Part shown: positions 49,820 through 60,712 of the stretch, piece after piece
Position numbering within the stretch: position 1 is the stretch's first letter
Layout: every line of letters begins with the position of its first letter
NCBI GenBank assembly: GCA_963924555.1
Contig: OZ004583.1
Coordinates: 62,001-126,000, forward strand
Direction of reading: 5' to 3'
Source of the DNA: Crambe crambe
Taxonomy: Eukaryota; Porifera; Demospongiae; Poecilosclerida; Crambeidae
DNA: 64,000 nt
The notes under the pieces: model-generated
The model's input: only the letters and a program-made list of their open reading frames with translations
Told to the model about the DNA's origin: nothing
Database searches by the model: none
Position numbers and translations under genes: made by a program

Positions 49820-52499
49820 TTGTATTTTTTATTTGTATGCAGATTGAACATGGACATCTGAACAATCAAGAAGAGGAAGAGTTTGTGCGACAGGTCAAAC
49901 ACCTTCTGGAAGAGATGAAGAAGAAAACCACTGGTGGACAGCCTCTGAAAAGCTCTCGTCCTCCCGAAAACAAACCATCACAACTACCAGCATTGGAAGA
50001 TGGACAGCAAAAACCTCAGCCCTCTGATCCATCACTGTCCTCTCCTCCCCATGATGATTTGAAGAAATTCCATCCACCAGATGGACCTGGTCCAAGTAGC
50101 AAGAGCAGCACCTCCACTGACAAATCATCTTCTGAAAGTTCAGTATCTACGGCTAATGTCAGTATCATTGCATTCCGTGCTCATCCAACTGGGCTGATCA
50201 CTCAATCAAGCTCCATGGAAGACTCTGTAGCTAGCGTTGATGAGGGGCAGGCCCCTTCAATCAGCAGCAGCTTTCAAGATCTCAACCAGTCTGGGGCTGT
50301 GTCTGCCAGCCACCAGCTTGCTACCACACATCAGTCGTTTAGTCCGGCTACAACTATGACCACCTCACAGCAGCAAGCTACAACTGTGGCCAGTTTACAC
50401 CAACAAACTACAACTTCACACCAGCAAGCTACAACTTCACACCAGCAAGCTACAACTTCACACCAGCAAGCTACAACTTCACACCAGCAAGCTACAACTG
50501 TGGCCGGTTCACACCAGCCTGTTACAACTACATTTACAAGTTCCCATCCACCGGTAGCAGTGTCCAGCACGCACCAATCAGTGCCTTCACCCCATGACAT
50601 GGTTAGTCTAATATTGGCCAGAGACTACTTGGGTTAGTAATATATTATTATGTTTCAACCAGATTCAGCATAATGTGGAGGCTCCTCCTACATCGGTCCC
50701 TTTCCACACTTCCAACCAGTTCCATTCCACTGGACCCTCATCATCTTGCCCCCTCCCTCCCCCTTTGTCCCACCATCGACCTAAAATCTTTGAAGTGTGT
50801 GAAGTACCAGAGGAGACAGACTCCCCTCCTCCTGGAGACCTCTCTGCTCAAAGCTCCACTGAAAACATCACCAAAGACTCGTCCATGTTGCCACACCCAC
50901 ATAGAACTGAACCAGCCGAGTTGATTGTTTCCTCTCAGCAGCAACAGCAGCAGGTTGGACCTGGTATGAACAGGCTTACTGTCTCTAGCTTGGAGAGTGG
51001 CTTGGGCAGTTATGTTGGGCCTCCATTAAGCGTAGGGGACTCAAACACTCATTCGTGGACCCCTGAACCAGGAGGACCAGAATACTTTCCACATTCTAGA
51101 TTCTCAACAGCTCTTCCTTATTCTCTTCCCAACCACCACCTCATGTACCAGCCCTTCTCTCATAGTTACCATAGTTTCCCTGGGGGAGGAGGTTATCCCC
51201 CTGGACCTGTCCCCCTGTCCTCTTCCTCTTTACAGAACTGCCCTTACATATCACCTCCTGCTTCCTCCCACCCAGAGCAACATGCCCACTACCACACCAT
51301 ACCATCCTATCATCCACCCCCTCAGCAGGACTTCCCCCCAACAAACTCGTCCACTCACCCATCCTCACAGACACGCCCTTTCCCAACCTTCTCTGACGTC
51401 CCTCATGCTGACCTCTTAGCCAAAGCGTTTATGACCTTCCTCCACTCCATTGGCAAGGTCTATACTGACCCAACCTTCCGTCCATTGCTAACCTTCCTAG
51501 ACCAGCATTTGGGAGAGGGGCCTGGACCCAGCCACACCCCTCCTATACCCAGTGGGCAAGGGGGAAATAGTGAGATGCAGCCCAAAAGTGAATCGTGTGA
51601 GGACAAGGAGTCCAACAAGGATGAAATTATCAAAGAGATTCAAAAGTGATTACTCTAAATAAGTAGCACCCTCTGTTAATCCATATTTATCCCTATGCAG
51701 GTTGGATGAGGAGGCTAAGGAAGTGGAAAGAAAGAGGCAAAGGTTGATTAAACGGTACAAGTTGACTGGTTCCAGCAGTATGGAGAGTGTTGGTCACCTC
51801 TCCAGCAAAAAGTCATCCATGGGATCCGTAGATCTTCCAATGTCACCAAAGAGCACTCGAACTGTTCGTCTTCAGGAATATGAAGAGGGAGAGTCAGCCC
51901 TCACCAACAAGATAGGCGAGTCCCACAGAACTACTCAACACCCCCACCCCCATCCTCAGCTCAGTGAGATGGAAAAGAGGGTGACAGAGCAGCTGGAAGC
52001 TGAATTCACTACTCAACATAAGAATGCTCCCCACTCATCAGCAGACAAAGTAGAGGAGAGGACTCAAATGTGCAGTCCACTCCACTCCACCACAGACTTC
52101 AGTAGAAATTCTCCCAGTCACCATGATAAATGGAATATCTCTTCTTCACCTGTGGATGCTAGGATCGGACACACTCCCTCTGATACAAGGACTGGAAATC
52201 TCATGAGAACTGGGAACAACCAGAAGACGGGCTCCAGTGGTCATTTACAGCAGGTTCTTTCTTCTGCTGGGGGGACAGGTGGCAGTGGGTTCCCGGGAAC
52301 TGTGCGCCATTCTGACAGTAATGAGTGGACTGAGTTTGCCTGCGCTTCAGTGAGTGGTGGGAGTGTAGAAGTGGGTGGTGGCGTTGGTGGTGGCAGCATG
52401 GGTCAACTCCCACACTACAGCAGTCGTCCGAGTAGTGGCGAAGGCTCTGTGGCCTCCAGTGCTGCCAATATGTCCGAGTTCGACCCCATGACAAACTAA
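44730..52499 (+). CDS. WNK: WNK (with-no-lysine) protein kinase
   Basis: About twelve exons encode a large kinase of about 1,700 residues that in animals controls Na-K-Cl cotransporters through OSR1/SPAK. After an acidic N-terminus comes the kinase: [20 protein letters not shown] with the WNK-type lysine in the glycine loop and Cys (AWCEL) where other kinases have Lys, [73 protein letters not shown] and [20 protein letters not shown]. An OSR1_C-like autoinhibitory CCT domain follows ([31 protein letters not shown]), then Ser/Pro/His-rich exons, a second CCT-like domain ([37 protein letters not shown]) and a coiled segment [18 protein letters not shown]. It ends [12 protein letters not shown]. 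The ATG at 44730 is the first in frame after the acceptor. Confidence 0.92.
45924..46011. repeat. 22-bp tandem repeat, four units
   Basis: Four units of TATTTAATGCACACTATTAT plus CC (starts 45924, 45946, 45968, 45990) end at the acceptor of the exon coding [12 protein letters not shown] in WNK. The last unit, ending CTCTTGTAG, itself supplies the splice acceptor. Confidence 0.9.
46203..47206 (+). other. 1-kb WNK intron
   Basis: The largest well-defined WNK intron lies between KGY exon parts. It contains no supported exon. A minus-strand open stretch (46482-46685, about 67 codons) looks protein-like but matches no family I know. No terminal repeats are evident. Confidence 0.5.
47811..48013. 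repeat. 53-bp tandem repeat, nearly four units
   Basis: Units starting TCTGGTACATCCGTTGGTGA recur at 47811, 47864, 47917 and 47970, with the shared core GTAGTAAAGGTGCATGCTGA. The last unit is degenerate. The array lies in the WNK intron after the kinase exon ending IVNKETR. Confidence 0.9.
48571..48635. repeat. (ATGT)n microsatellite
   Basis: A tetranucleotide run of about 65 bp lies in a WNK intron, flanked on both sides by TGGACCTGGCATTT, as if the run had expanded between two copies of that word. Confidence 0.95.
49779..49820. repeat. (TTTA)n microsatellite
   Basis: A tetranucleotide run of about 42 bp lies in the WNK intron before the exon starting [13 protein letters not shown]. Confidence 0.95.
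50410..50502 (+). repeat. 21-bp coding tandem repeat in WNK (TTSHQQA)
   Basis: Four exact or near-exact 21-bp units (ACAACTTCACACCAGCAAGC plus T) encode TTSHQQA inside the low-complexity His/Gln/Thr-rich exon. Diverged copies ([19 protein letters not shown]) flank the array. Confidence 0.95.
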
Positions 52500-52938
52500 C
52501 TCTTTTTTTTTTCTTTTTTTTTTTCGAAACAGAGTATAATAAATATTGTGTTGTGATTCTGACCATTGTCCCAAGGACTGTCTATTCAACTTCACTGATT
52601 TGAAAGGCTATCAATGTACCTATACAAGGTAGAACTTCTTCACTTTTTCATCCTTTTTTTTTTTTTTTTTTTTTTTTAATGAAAAAAATGTCATTTTTAC
52701 CAGCATCAAGTGCAGTGCTTTATTCTTGCTCTGGATTTACTGATTATTTTCAATCCTTCCTCTCTCCCTCTCTCTCTTGCTTGTATTCAAACTACATGAT
52801 CTTGTCAGTCAAATCTGAGTGTTCACCCATCAACATTATAATGTTGGAATTTTGAAAACAAAAACAATGTTATCTACATTCAGTATTATTAATTTAGACA
52901 GGGGGTCCTGTTTATAGGGTTACTTTGTCATTCTTTAG
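52500..52938. other. Convergent 3' intergenic region with poly-T tracts
   Basis: Between the WNK stop and the stop of the next minus-strand gene lie two long T runs (52502-52524, with a C, and about 52654-52678) and AT-rich sequence. A plus-strand AATAAA at 52539-52544 is a plausible WNK polyadenylation signal. No coding content is seen. Confidence 0.6.
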
Positions 52939-55052
52939 CTAGTAGCATCCTTTGGAGAAAAATTCTACTCCGTTCATGTTATCCTCTTCAAATGCTTTAT
53001 CTCTGTTTCTCTTTCTCTCCTTGTCTGGGGGAAAGAAGTACCTTTAAACTTTGATCCTTGACCTTAGGAGGTTGATGTTGTGAGAGATAAGACCCTAGAG
53101 TACTTACATCTGTCTTCCAGTCGGTCCAGCTTCAAGTGTGGCTTTAGTTTTCTTAGCCTCTGGTCTGCAACCTCCAACTCCTTTGAGATCAGCTCCAGTT
53201 GTGTTTTAGCATCTTTACATTTCTCCTCAAAACTGGCAACTTCAGTTGTATATTCTTCAATAGTAGTTGTAATAGAAGTCACCCTTTGCCTTGAACCTTG
53301 ACGAGCAGCTTTTTTCTTCTCCTTTTCAAGCTTCTCAAGCTGCAAGCAGAAAGGATCACTAAATTGAGATGGGAGATTCCTCTTTCTACCTCATTCTGAT
53401 TGTCCTTGATACTGGCCTGACAGTCAAACTCTATCAGTTTATACATGACTCCCTGAGCTATGATAGCATCACGTTTGGCCAGCAGACTCTCCACTTCCAA
53501 CTTGGCCAGCTTCTCCTCTGAACCACGCTGCTTCCTTTGGGCATCTTTCAGAATATGTCCGGTCACATCTATATAAGTCATCTTAGTATTAGTATACTCA
53601 TCATAATGGGTGGACTTCCTAACCTGACATTTCTTTCATGACTTGGAGTGAAGTATCAACTCTCTGCTGAAGAACGACTATTCTATCCTTCCATCCTTTC
53701 ACACCCTCTTCTGCTTTCTCCTTTGCACTCTCAGTCTCTTGATCCTGACTCTCCCCCTCTTTTAGCTCCCTCTCCAACCTTCTCTCCTCCTTCTCCAAAG
53801 TAGCCAATCTCTCCCTCAACTTCTTCTGTTCTGCCTTGTTCTCTGCTAATGTCTTCTCATTTGATTTCTTCTTTTCCCGGTACTTGGCAGTAGCTCTCTC
53901 AAAACGCTCCTTGAATCCACGCAACTCCTGATCTGCACACAAGAGGAAAAATAACCATAATTCTCCTCAGGGTAGAGTTGGACACCACACATCACTCCAA
54001 AGTATGCACACACCTATGCTTCGACAGTCTTTATCACATTGCTTCTTTATCATCTCCAGCTCTCTGACTTCATCACTGATGGAGTCTCGTACCTCCTCTT
54101 CCAGTTTCTCCAGTGCTCCTATTTTCTCCAACTGTCCCTCCTCATCATGTGACCTCTTCTTCCAGTCTTCACAGTCCCTCTCTGCCTCCCTCACTGCTTG
54201 TTCTATAACCAACCAGTTCTCATCACCTCCACCCTTCCCTTCCCCCTCAGCTTACTTACCTAAATAATGGAGACATGATTCCTCTGAGTCCTGGGCCTGG
54301 TCCATTTTAGCTTCCATGCGAGCACCAATCAATTGAGAGAAAGATTGATCATAACTATCCAATATCTTGCCAGACTCGCGTGACAAGTCAAATTTGTCCA
54401 GTGCTGCTCGACGAGCATATTGAAATGCTTCAGATGTGAATTCGAGGAGCTCACTGGCCTTGAAAAGTGTTGTCTTCCCTTCAGTTGCCATGTGGATCAC
54501 ATGATCCACTTTTGATAGCAATTTTTCTGGAACATCTGAGCAGATGGACAACATTACATTATGAGAAGGCTTCCCTCTGCATTCAGAACTTACCATCCTT
54601 TACCAACTTAGCACCAGACACCGCTGCCTCAATCTGATCTCTGTATTTGGTAATTTCCTCATCTACAAAACCAAAAAAGTCATTCCCAACCTGACATGTC
54701 TGAATTTTAGATGTGACAGACTCCAACTAACCCAAGAAAGGGAGCGGCTGGACCTTTTGCATGCCTGTATCCAGCTCATCTTCATCTTTGTAGACCAATG
54801 CTGCTTTCACTCGGTCCAAAGCCTCCCGGGACTGGAGGGGGGATTGTTAGGTGCAGTAACCAGCCAGTTGGGAGAAGGGAAGGGCTTGTACCCCCTCAAA
54901 TCCTGACTATTTAATACTCCCACTCATTTGATCACTTGCCCTCCCGGGTCCTCATGACCAGCTGCTGCCAGACCATGGAGCCGGAGTACTACGCACACAC
55001 GCTATGGACTTACCTCCTTAAGATCAGGACGGACATCCATTCTTTCATTCAT
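52939..55052 (-). CDS. Unrecognised coiled-coil protein
   Basis: About nine exons encode about 450 residues, starting MNERMDVRPDLKE (55052) and ending NGVEFFSKGCY-stop (52939). The protein is almost wholly helical and charged. An N-terminal part has LLSKVDHVIHMATEGKTTLF and FTSEAFQYARRAALDKFDLS. Long heptad-rich stretches follow (EQAVREAERDCEDWKKR, FKERFERATAKYREKKKSNE, LRERLATLEKEERRLERELK). A less charged segment SLLAKRDAIIAQGVMYKLIE lies before the last coiled coil. I see no signal peptide and no catalytic motif. I do not recognise the family. It lies head-to-tail behind the ubiquitin-like gene, 88 bp apart. Confidence 0.75.
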
Positions 55053-55140
55053 TAATAGCCAGCTCAGCACATTATTCGCCACGCCCCCCAGATGAATGAA
55101 CTGATATCTCATTGTGAAATGAAATAAAATTGTCCCTAGT

Positions 55141-56021
55141 CTATGATGATCCCTCTGCTTTGGCAGCATTTTCCTTTGCTACTCTCTCTCTTTCTCTCTT
55201 CATTTTCTCATAGAGCTTGTCCGATTCCTGCAGCTCGTGGTAACTCTCCTTGAATGTCTTGTAATAGAAGTCACGTCGATCTGACAGTACCTCCTCGTGA
55301 ATCTTCCAAGAATCAGCTGCTACCTTCTCCAGATGATCAAAATTCACTGCTTTCTGCATCTCCTCTAATCTCTATAACATAATACCATTAAATCAACTAG
55401 CGCTCCACAGTCCACACTGAAAATACACGAGTCCAACTGAAAATACACAGAGTCCACACTGAAAATACATGAGTCCACACTACAAGTACACGACACCACA
55501 CTTAATAAAGAAATTACATCATTCATGATGTTGGTCATCCTGGCACCATCTTGTAAACGATAAAGACCCTTGAAGGTGTAGTGCATGTGCAATCCAATGC
55601 TGCTACTCTCAGGAGGTTTGTATCCAGCACTATCATCTGTGGATGGAGTTGAGCTCTTGGAACCCAGTATCACTTTGTACCAGTTGCCTTGGATACCAGC
55701 TTCCCTGAGAGTTTGTGTGTCTGTGTAATTTGAAGTATCAATGAAGGTAAAATCTCAATGAACACTGATTCCTAGTCTCTATTGTGATCTCACCTGAAAG
55801 AGTTTCTCCATCATATACCAGAATCTGGTCATCCACTGGGAGGCCAGTTTCAGGAGCTAATAGCACTTTAAGGTCTTTGACAGTAGTGCTGTCCAAGTTC
55901 ACCTGGGAGAGAAGGAAATTGATAACTTAGGAATGCAATCAGAAAGGTCTGCTCACATGGAATTTGTATTCTCCTCCGCCAAAAAGCTTTACTGTCAATT
56001 CAATTTCTGCTAAGAGAGCCA
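55141..56021 (-). CDS. Unrecognised protein with ubiquitin-like N-terminus
   Basis: Four exons encode about 200 residues. The N-terminus starting at 56021 (MALLAEIELTVKLFGGGEYK) and VNLDSTTVKDLKVLLAPETG plus VDDQILVYDGETLS follows the beta-grasp pattern of ubiquitin-like domains, including the xLKxLL helix and the DQxLxYxG turn. There is no C-terminal GG. The rest reads GLHMHYTFKGLYRLQDGARM, then a helical, charged tail (FDHLEKVAADSWKIHEEVLS, MKRERERVAKENAAKAEGSS) ending at 55141. BAG1 has a similar layout, but I cannot identify a BAG domain. The intron after MTNIMND has a short, loosely repeated motif (GAGTCCACACTGAAAATACA, about 55420-55500). The gene is divergent from NF-YB. Confidence 0.7.
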
Positions 56022-56413
56022 TCTTTGAACGCCGGGGAAAACCTTTCCGCGTATGCAAATTTACTGGCTCCGGTTTTTTTCTTAGTTCTCCGTAATACTT
56101 AATTGGATATCTTATGATAGTATACGAACAGCTGCTGATTGGTCAATCTCGAGGCTGACAAAGAACTGTAGCTGTGATTGGTCCTTGTCCCAGCCAACCA
56201 AAATCACCAGCAGGCCAGGTATGTTTTCCAAAGAGAGCACTGCATATGAGGTAGCTAGCAGCGTGCGTATTCTGTAGTTGGTTCTGTAAAATAATGCTCG
56301 TAGTCTTTAACTCAGATAAGGCTCCAAATGATTATGGTTAGTTTGGCCCTGATCCATGTGATCAATGCACTTTTAGGAAAGATATTTTACTGGCAAGAAA
56401 GGTGTAACATGAA
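56022..56413. promoter_or_regulatory. Divergent promoter with three ATTGG (inverted CCAAT) boxes
   Basis: Between the ubiquitin-like gene (minus) and NF-YB (plus), ATTGG occurs at 56102-56106, 56138-56142 (GATTGGTCAATC) and 56177-56181 (GATTGGTCC), spaced 36 and 39 bp. These are the binding core of NF-Y, whose B subunit is encoded just downstream. Evenly spaced CCAAT boxes are typical of NF-Y promoters, so feedback control is possible. A stretch rich in T/C near 56080-56090 separates them from the minus-strand gene. Confidence 0.6.
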
Positions 56414-57508
56414 ATGTCTTCAGCACATGAGCCACCCTACACTAGCACTCGTGTGGAGAATGCCCCTATGGCCGAAATGGTGACACACCCCCTATCAGTG
56501 CCTCCCAGTACCCTACACCCAATAGACTCTTCTGCACATGCTCTATCTGACCAGGATCCTACTGCCTCTGGAACCATGACACAACCACCCCCACCCATCC
56601 TCAATACTCTCTCCATCCTATCCTCTGATCGCCATCCTGGTCCAGTGGGTGGTGCTAGAGCTGTTTCATTGACGCACATGCTCAGTGGACTGCAAGAAGA
56701 AGGCACTTTAGCAGAAGTTCTCCAAGACCAATCCAACCTTCAACAAGGTGAGGCATCACTACATCAAATGGCTATCAAAAGTCATTAATTTAGGGCTAAA
56801 TGAGATCGGCTTAGGAGATGTTAGCAGCAACCCAGAGAGCCTACGTTTCCAGTACCAACCTGAAGATCAGATGCTTCAACATAGCTCAACATCTTCCAAG
56901 AAGAAAGTAAAATCTGTCTACAGAGAGCAGGTAAACTGAAATGATAGTGCTTATTCCCTCCTATCAACCAAGACCTTATTTCAATACCCATCATGCACCC
57001 TTTGTAGGATCGGTTTCTCCCCTTGCACAATGTGGCTCGTACCATGCGCAATGCCATCCCTCACAATGGCAAAGTATCCAAAGATGCTAAAGAGTGTATG
57101 CAGGAGTGCGTCTCAGAGTGCATCAGCTTCATCACCAGCGAGTAAGTTCAATCCACCTCTCTACCTTATTTAGTCACTCTCTCTCAGGGCCAGCGACAAG
57201 TGCATCGCTGAGAAAAGGAAAACCATCACAGGTGACGATATTCTATATGCCATGGCAACACTAGGATTTGATAACTATGTCGAGCCCCTCAGGCTATATC
57301 TACAAAAATATCGAGAGGTGAGAGTAACTTGTTATCCAAGACCTCAATCATTACATTCCTTTTTTTAAAGAACACAATAGCTGAAAAGTCGGGTACAAAT
57401 TCTGCCACTTCCAAAGACTCTTGTGCATCCGGTTTTGGAGGAGCAGAGAGCCTTACAATGATTCCCCCTGCAACAGCATCAGTGCCTCCACCTCCTACAA
57501 ACTCCTGA
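56414..57508 (+). CDS. NFYB: Nuclear transcription factor Y subunit beta
   Basis: Five exons encode the histone-fold subunit of the CCAAT-binding factor NF-Y. The N-terminal exon ([20 protein letters not shown]) is Ser/Pro-rich and poorly conserved. The histone fold starts [20 protein letters not shown] and continues [60 protein letters not shown] and YLQKYRE, close to the human core. The tail is short ([20 protein letters not shown]) and ends PPPTNS-stop at 57506-57508. The start at 56414 is the first in-frame ATG of the exon. It converges with the PUS7 copy 1 stop, 108 bp away. Confidence 0.93.
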
Positions 57509-57616
57509 CACAATGTACTTAAGCTCATACCATCTACCCATCAACGACCATAAAAACATACATCATGACAATTGATAAATTATATCTCTGTGCTGGTGAC
57601 ACATGCATGAATGGCA

Positions 57617-60600
57617 TTATTGATCATCAGTGTTGAGGCTGGCCTGGAAGGAGGACGACGTATCCATTTTCAACAGTTCCCTCACAGCCATAGTGGCATA
57701 GGATGAGGGAGGCAAGCTAAACTCCAACTTAACAGCCTTCAAGTTCCCATCTACAATAAGATGCATTATAATGAGTTCACCTGCTAGGGCTAGGGCTAAA
57801 CGAGTTCACCTGGTAGGGACTGAGGCTTCTTTCTCCCAAGCTGCTGATCAACATCTGTCGAGACCAGTGGAACAGTGTAGTCCTCGTAATAAAGCTCCTC
57901 CCTTATATCACATGACACTCACATGAATGTCATATGACGATAAATTCATCATACCAACTGATATCCTTGGGTTTGATAATAATGTGTCTGTACGAGCCCA
58001 TCAGAGCAACATCCCTATACACCACACACCATTTAATTAATGGAAGGGTCCACTCCCTTTGTACTTACTTGACCCTGTGGTTCAGCTGTTCCATAGACAC
58101 ACCCTCTTTCTTCAGAAGTTTTTCATATTCCCCCTTTGCTATTTACAACAATTCCTGTCACAGACTACGGACTAGCCAGGTAGGTATGTCTAACATACCA
58201 TCATTGAGAGGCAGCTGCACATCGTAGCCTGCCATTGGCATCACCACGTCATGAATGTCATATTTTCCCACATTCTCTTCAGTCACATACTCCACTCCAT
58301 CTGTACGTGTTGATTACTACAGGGGCTTTCCAATTTAACAATTATACAAACCATGATTGGATGTGGTAGAGGATCTCTGCTTCATTATCAAGTCCCCCAC
58401 TACAGGCACATGACCTAATGTCTTCAAACGCCACGACACCACATGGTTCCAGCAGAAACTTTGCCAACTATGCAGGTACATCAGACGCATGTTTCGAGGA
58501 ATCTGTGAGAGAGAGCACAGAGAAGTAAAAGGTGAGGCCAGTCCAGGCATTCGTACCGAATTGAAGGCTGCAAGATAATTATTTGAAGGAGCGTGTCTCT
58601 CCAGTCCTTGGAGGAGGAGTCGTTCTATGTAGTTGGACTTCGGAACGCGCGAGAGAGTACCAGCAATGTCCCCAGTAATCTGGTAGTATTCACGAGCCAA
58701 CACCATCTCCTCACTCTCTGCATTATCATACTACACATTAACAAACTTGTACATCCACATATAGCACTCACCTCCAGAACGTGGCTTCAAAATAAGGTCT
58801 ATAGCACCTTTCCAATCAGAATGAATCAAACACCTATAGGGAGGTCACACCCATCAGTGTGCTTTAAATATAGTATTTATGTACCTGCCGATGTGGTGTG
58901 TGGGGATGGAAGAGGTTCCAAATCTCTGCATGCCAAAGTAATTGACAAAACCTGCTTCACTCAGAGATTCCACAGCTTTTGCAATCACATGACTCTCACA
59001 TGATACATTCCTAGGAATAAATTTAAAGTGATCTATGGTGACAATAGAGGTAAATCTAACCTTAGAATGATAGTGAACATATTGCCAGTCAAGTCCCCAA
59101 GTCTCAGGGGGTTGCTAACATACCTAATATTAATACAGACTCAAGTTATTGGACTTTATTCAGGACTTCTTTCATACTCAAAATTTCCCAGTTTCATATT
59201 GCGAAGTTTCTGATTGAGAGCTAACAGTCTTTCTGCAGTAACCTTAAAGGCAGTGACCAGTTGAGAGGTGATGGCTCGCCTGTCTTTTGTCCCTGCATAA
59301 TGGAAGCAAGAGGACTTGATCTTGAGAAGGCGAGAGAGAACAGAAATGGCCTCCATGGTTCCCTTATTCTCCTTATATAGAACGAATCTACAATAGCTCC
59401 CACGTTCCCGAGGCCAACTGCTCCATCCACCTAGAAATTGTCACAGTATGGATCATCAATTCACTTCTAACTATCCATTGGTCAAGATTTCCCAAGTCTT
59501 TGACTTAGTAAATATTTCTGAAAACGGCAAGAATAAATTTTTGAGGCATCATGCTGAATATTTAGATTCACATTTTAGTATTATTGGTAACAAAAAGAAA
59601 TTTTTTGTGGTTGTAACACTCAAAGGTGAGTCTAGGCATCATGCTGAATAATTATTATGGAAAGAAAAAAAAAATTTTTTTTCACCAAAATTTTGTGACC
59701 AATATGTTCCGTATGATGTCCAGACTTACTTTTGAGTGCTAAAAAAGTGGAAAAGGTACCACTTGATACTTATGGACTCACCTGACTTAGCCTTTCCACT
59801 CCTCTCTTGCTTAACATGTCTAAAAACGATAACCTTATGAGGCTGAGTTCCCTCTCCTTCCTGTGTCTCACTCTCCATGTTAGGGTAGAGACCTCGCACA
59901 GTTTGATGAAGGCAAGTTCTCTCCTCTTTATTCAATGTCGTCTAAATTATAACATTTCTCTTCATACTCCTCCACTCCCAACTTGATCTCCAATAGCTTA
60001 CTGTTATTTTGACCTCTCTGTCCTTATCATTGGACTGGGCTAAATCTCTGATGGCAGAAGCATCCTCTGTCCCCAGCAGGTTCTCCAACTCTCCCTCGTC
60101 ACCATCAAACTAATACACACAGCAACACCTGTCACACGCAATCACAACCACAAATCACGCTACATCAAAATTACATTACATCCACTAATATATAAATGCC
60201 AATAGCTTCACATTTGACGCCATTATAATACCAAATGTGTTTACTTTCACTCACTCACATCATTATCCTCAATTGGAACTGAAAAATTGGCCAATTTGAC
60301 CACACCCCCATCTTGACAAAGCTCATGAACAATAAAGTCACAGTATCTGTGGAAGGGACAGTGTCATACTGGGGAGGGGGCATATCCAAGGGACAGTGTT
60401 ATAGATAACATATTCAAAGTCCCTCTGTACCTTCTCTTAAGGATGGCAAAGAATCCTGCGTGTGAGGATACATGCTCACTAATGCCAACATCTGACTCTG
60501 ATAAGCCAATGGATACGCTATCATCTCCAGATTCTTGATATGTGCCTTGTTCCCCAGTCTCCCGGCCACCTTTCAACTCATTACATCCCCCTTTTAAGAC

Positions 60601-60651
60601 CTTTTCTTCACTACTTTTTAGCCTCTTGCAGGGGGGCTCTGAACAAGACAT
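57617..60651 (-). CDS. PUS7: Pseudouridylate synthase 7 (TruD family), copy 1
   Basis: About thirteen exons encode a TruD-fold pseudouridine synthase acting on tRNA and other RNAs. The start at 60651 gives [17 protein letters not shown], with a basic KRLK that could aid nuclear import. Family landmarks follow: [40 protein letters not shown], an insert [20 protein letters not shown] with [12 protein letters not shown], then [20 protein letters not shown], the catalytic-Asp motif [42 protein letters not shown], and [20 protein letters not shown]. The C-terminus has [15 protein letters not shown], ending NTDDQ-stop at 57617. This copy keeps the full metazoan PUS7 layout. Confidence 0.9.
58883..59126. 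repeat. Near-identical tract shared by the two PUS7 copies (copy 1 side)
   Basis: This stretch matches 62024-62267 at roughly 97 percent by eye (about six or seven differences over 240 bp). It covers the exon coding [10 protein letters not shown] and both flanking intron parts (CATGATACATTCCTAGGAAT, GATCTATGGTGACAATAGAG). Surrounding exons and introns are much more diverged. Confidence 0.85.
59520..59735. repeat. Dispersed repeat, R1 family, in PUS7 copy 1 intron
   Basis: Two diverged copies of GAGGCATCATGCTGAATATT and GTGAGTCTAGGCATCATGCT, with a nearby ATTTAGATTCACATTTTAGT, show this is the family seen at 10050-10330 and 20949-21340. An A/T run at about 59668-59690 lies within. It is absent from the matching place in PUS7 copy 2. 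Confidence 0.65.
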
Positions 60652-60688
60652 AGCACAGTTCAGCCACGTGGTCACTTATTCTACTTAG

Positions 60689-60700
60689 TACGCATGCGCA
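60689..60700. promoter_or_regulatory. NRF-1-like palindrome between the PUS7 copies
   Basis: TACGCATGCGCA lies in the 61-bp gap between the copy 2 stop (60713) and the copy 1 start (60651), 38 bp upstream of the start. It matches the NRF-1 palindrome at most positions and is the only evident promoter element for copy 1. Confidence 0.6.
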
Positions 60701-60712
60701 ATTAAGAAATTT

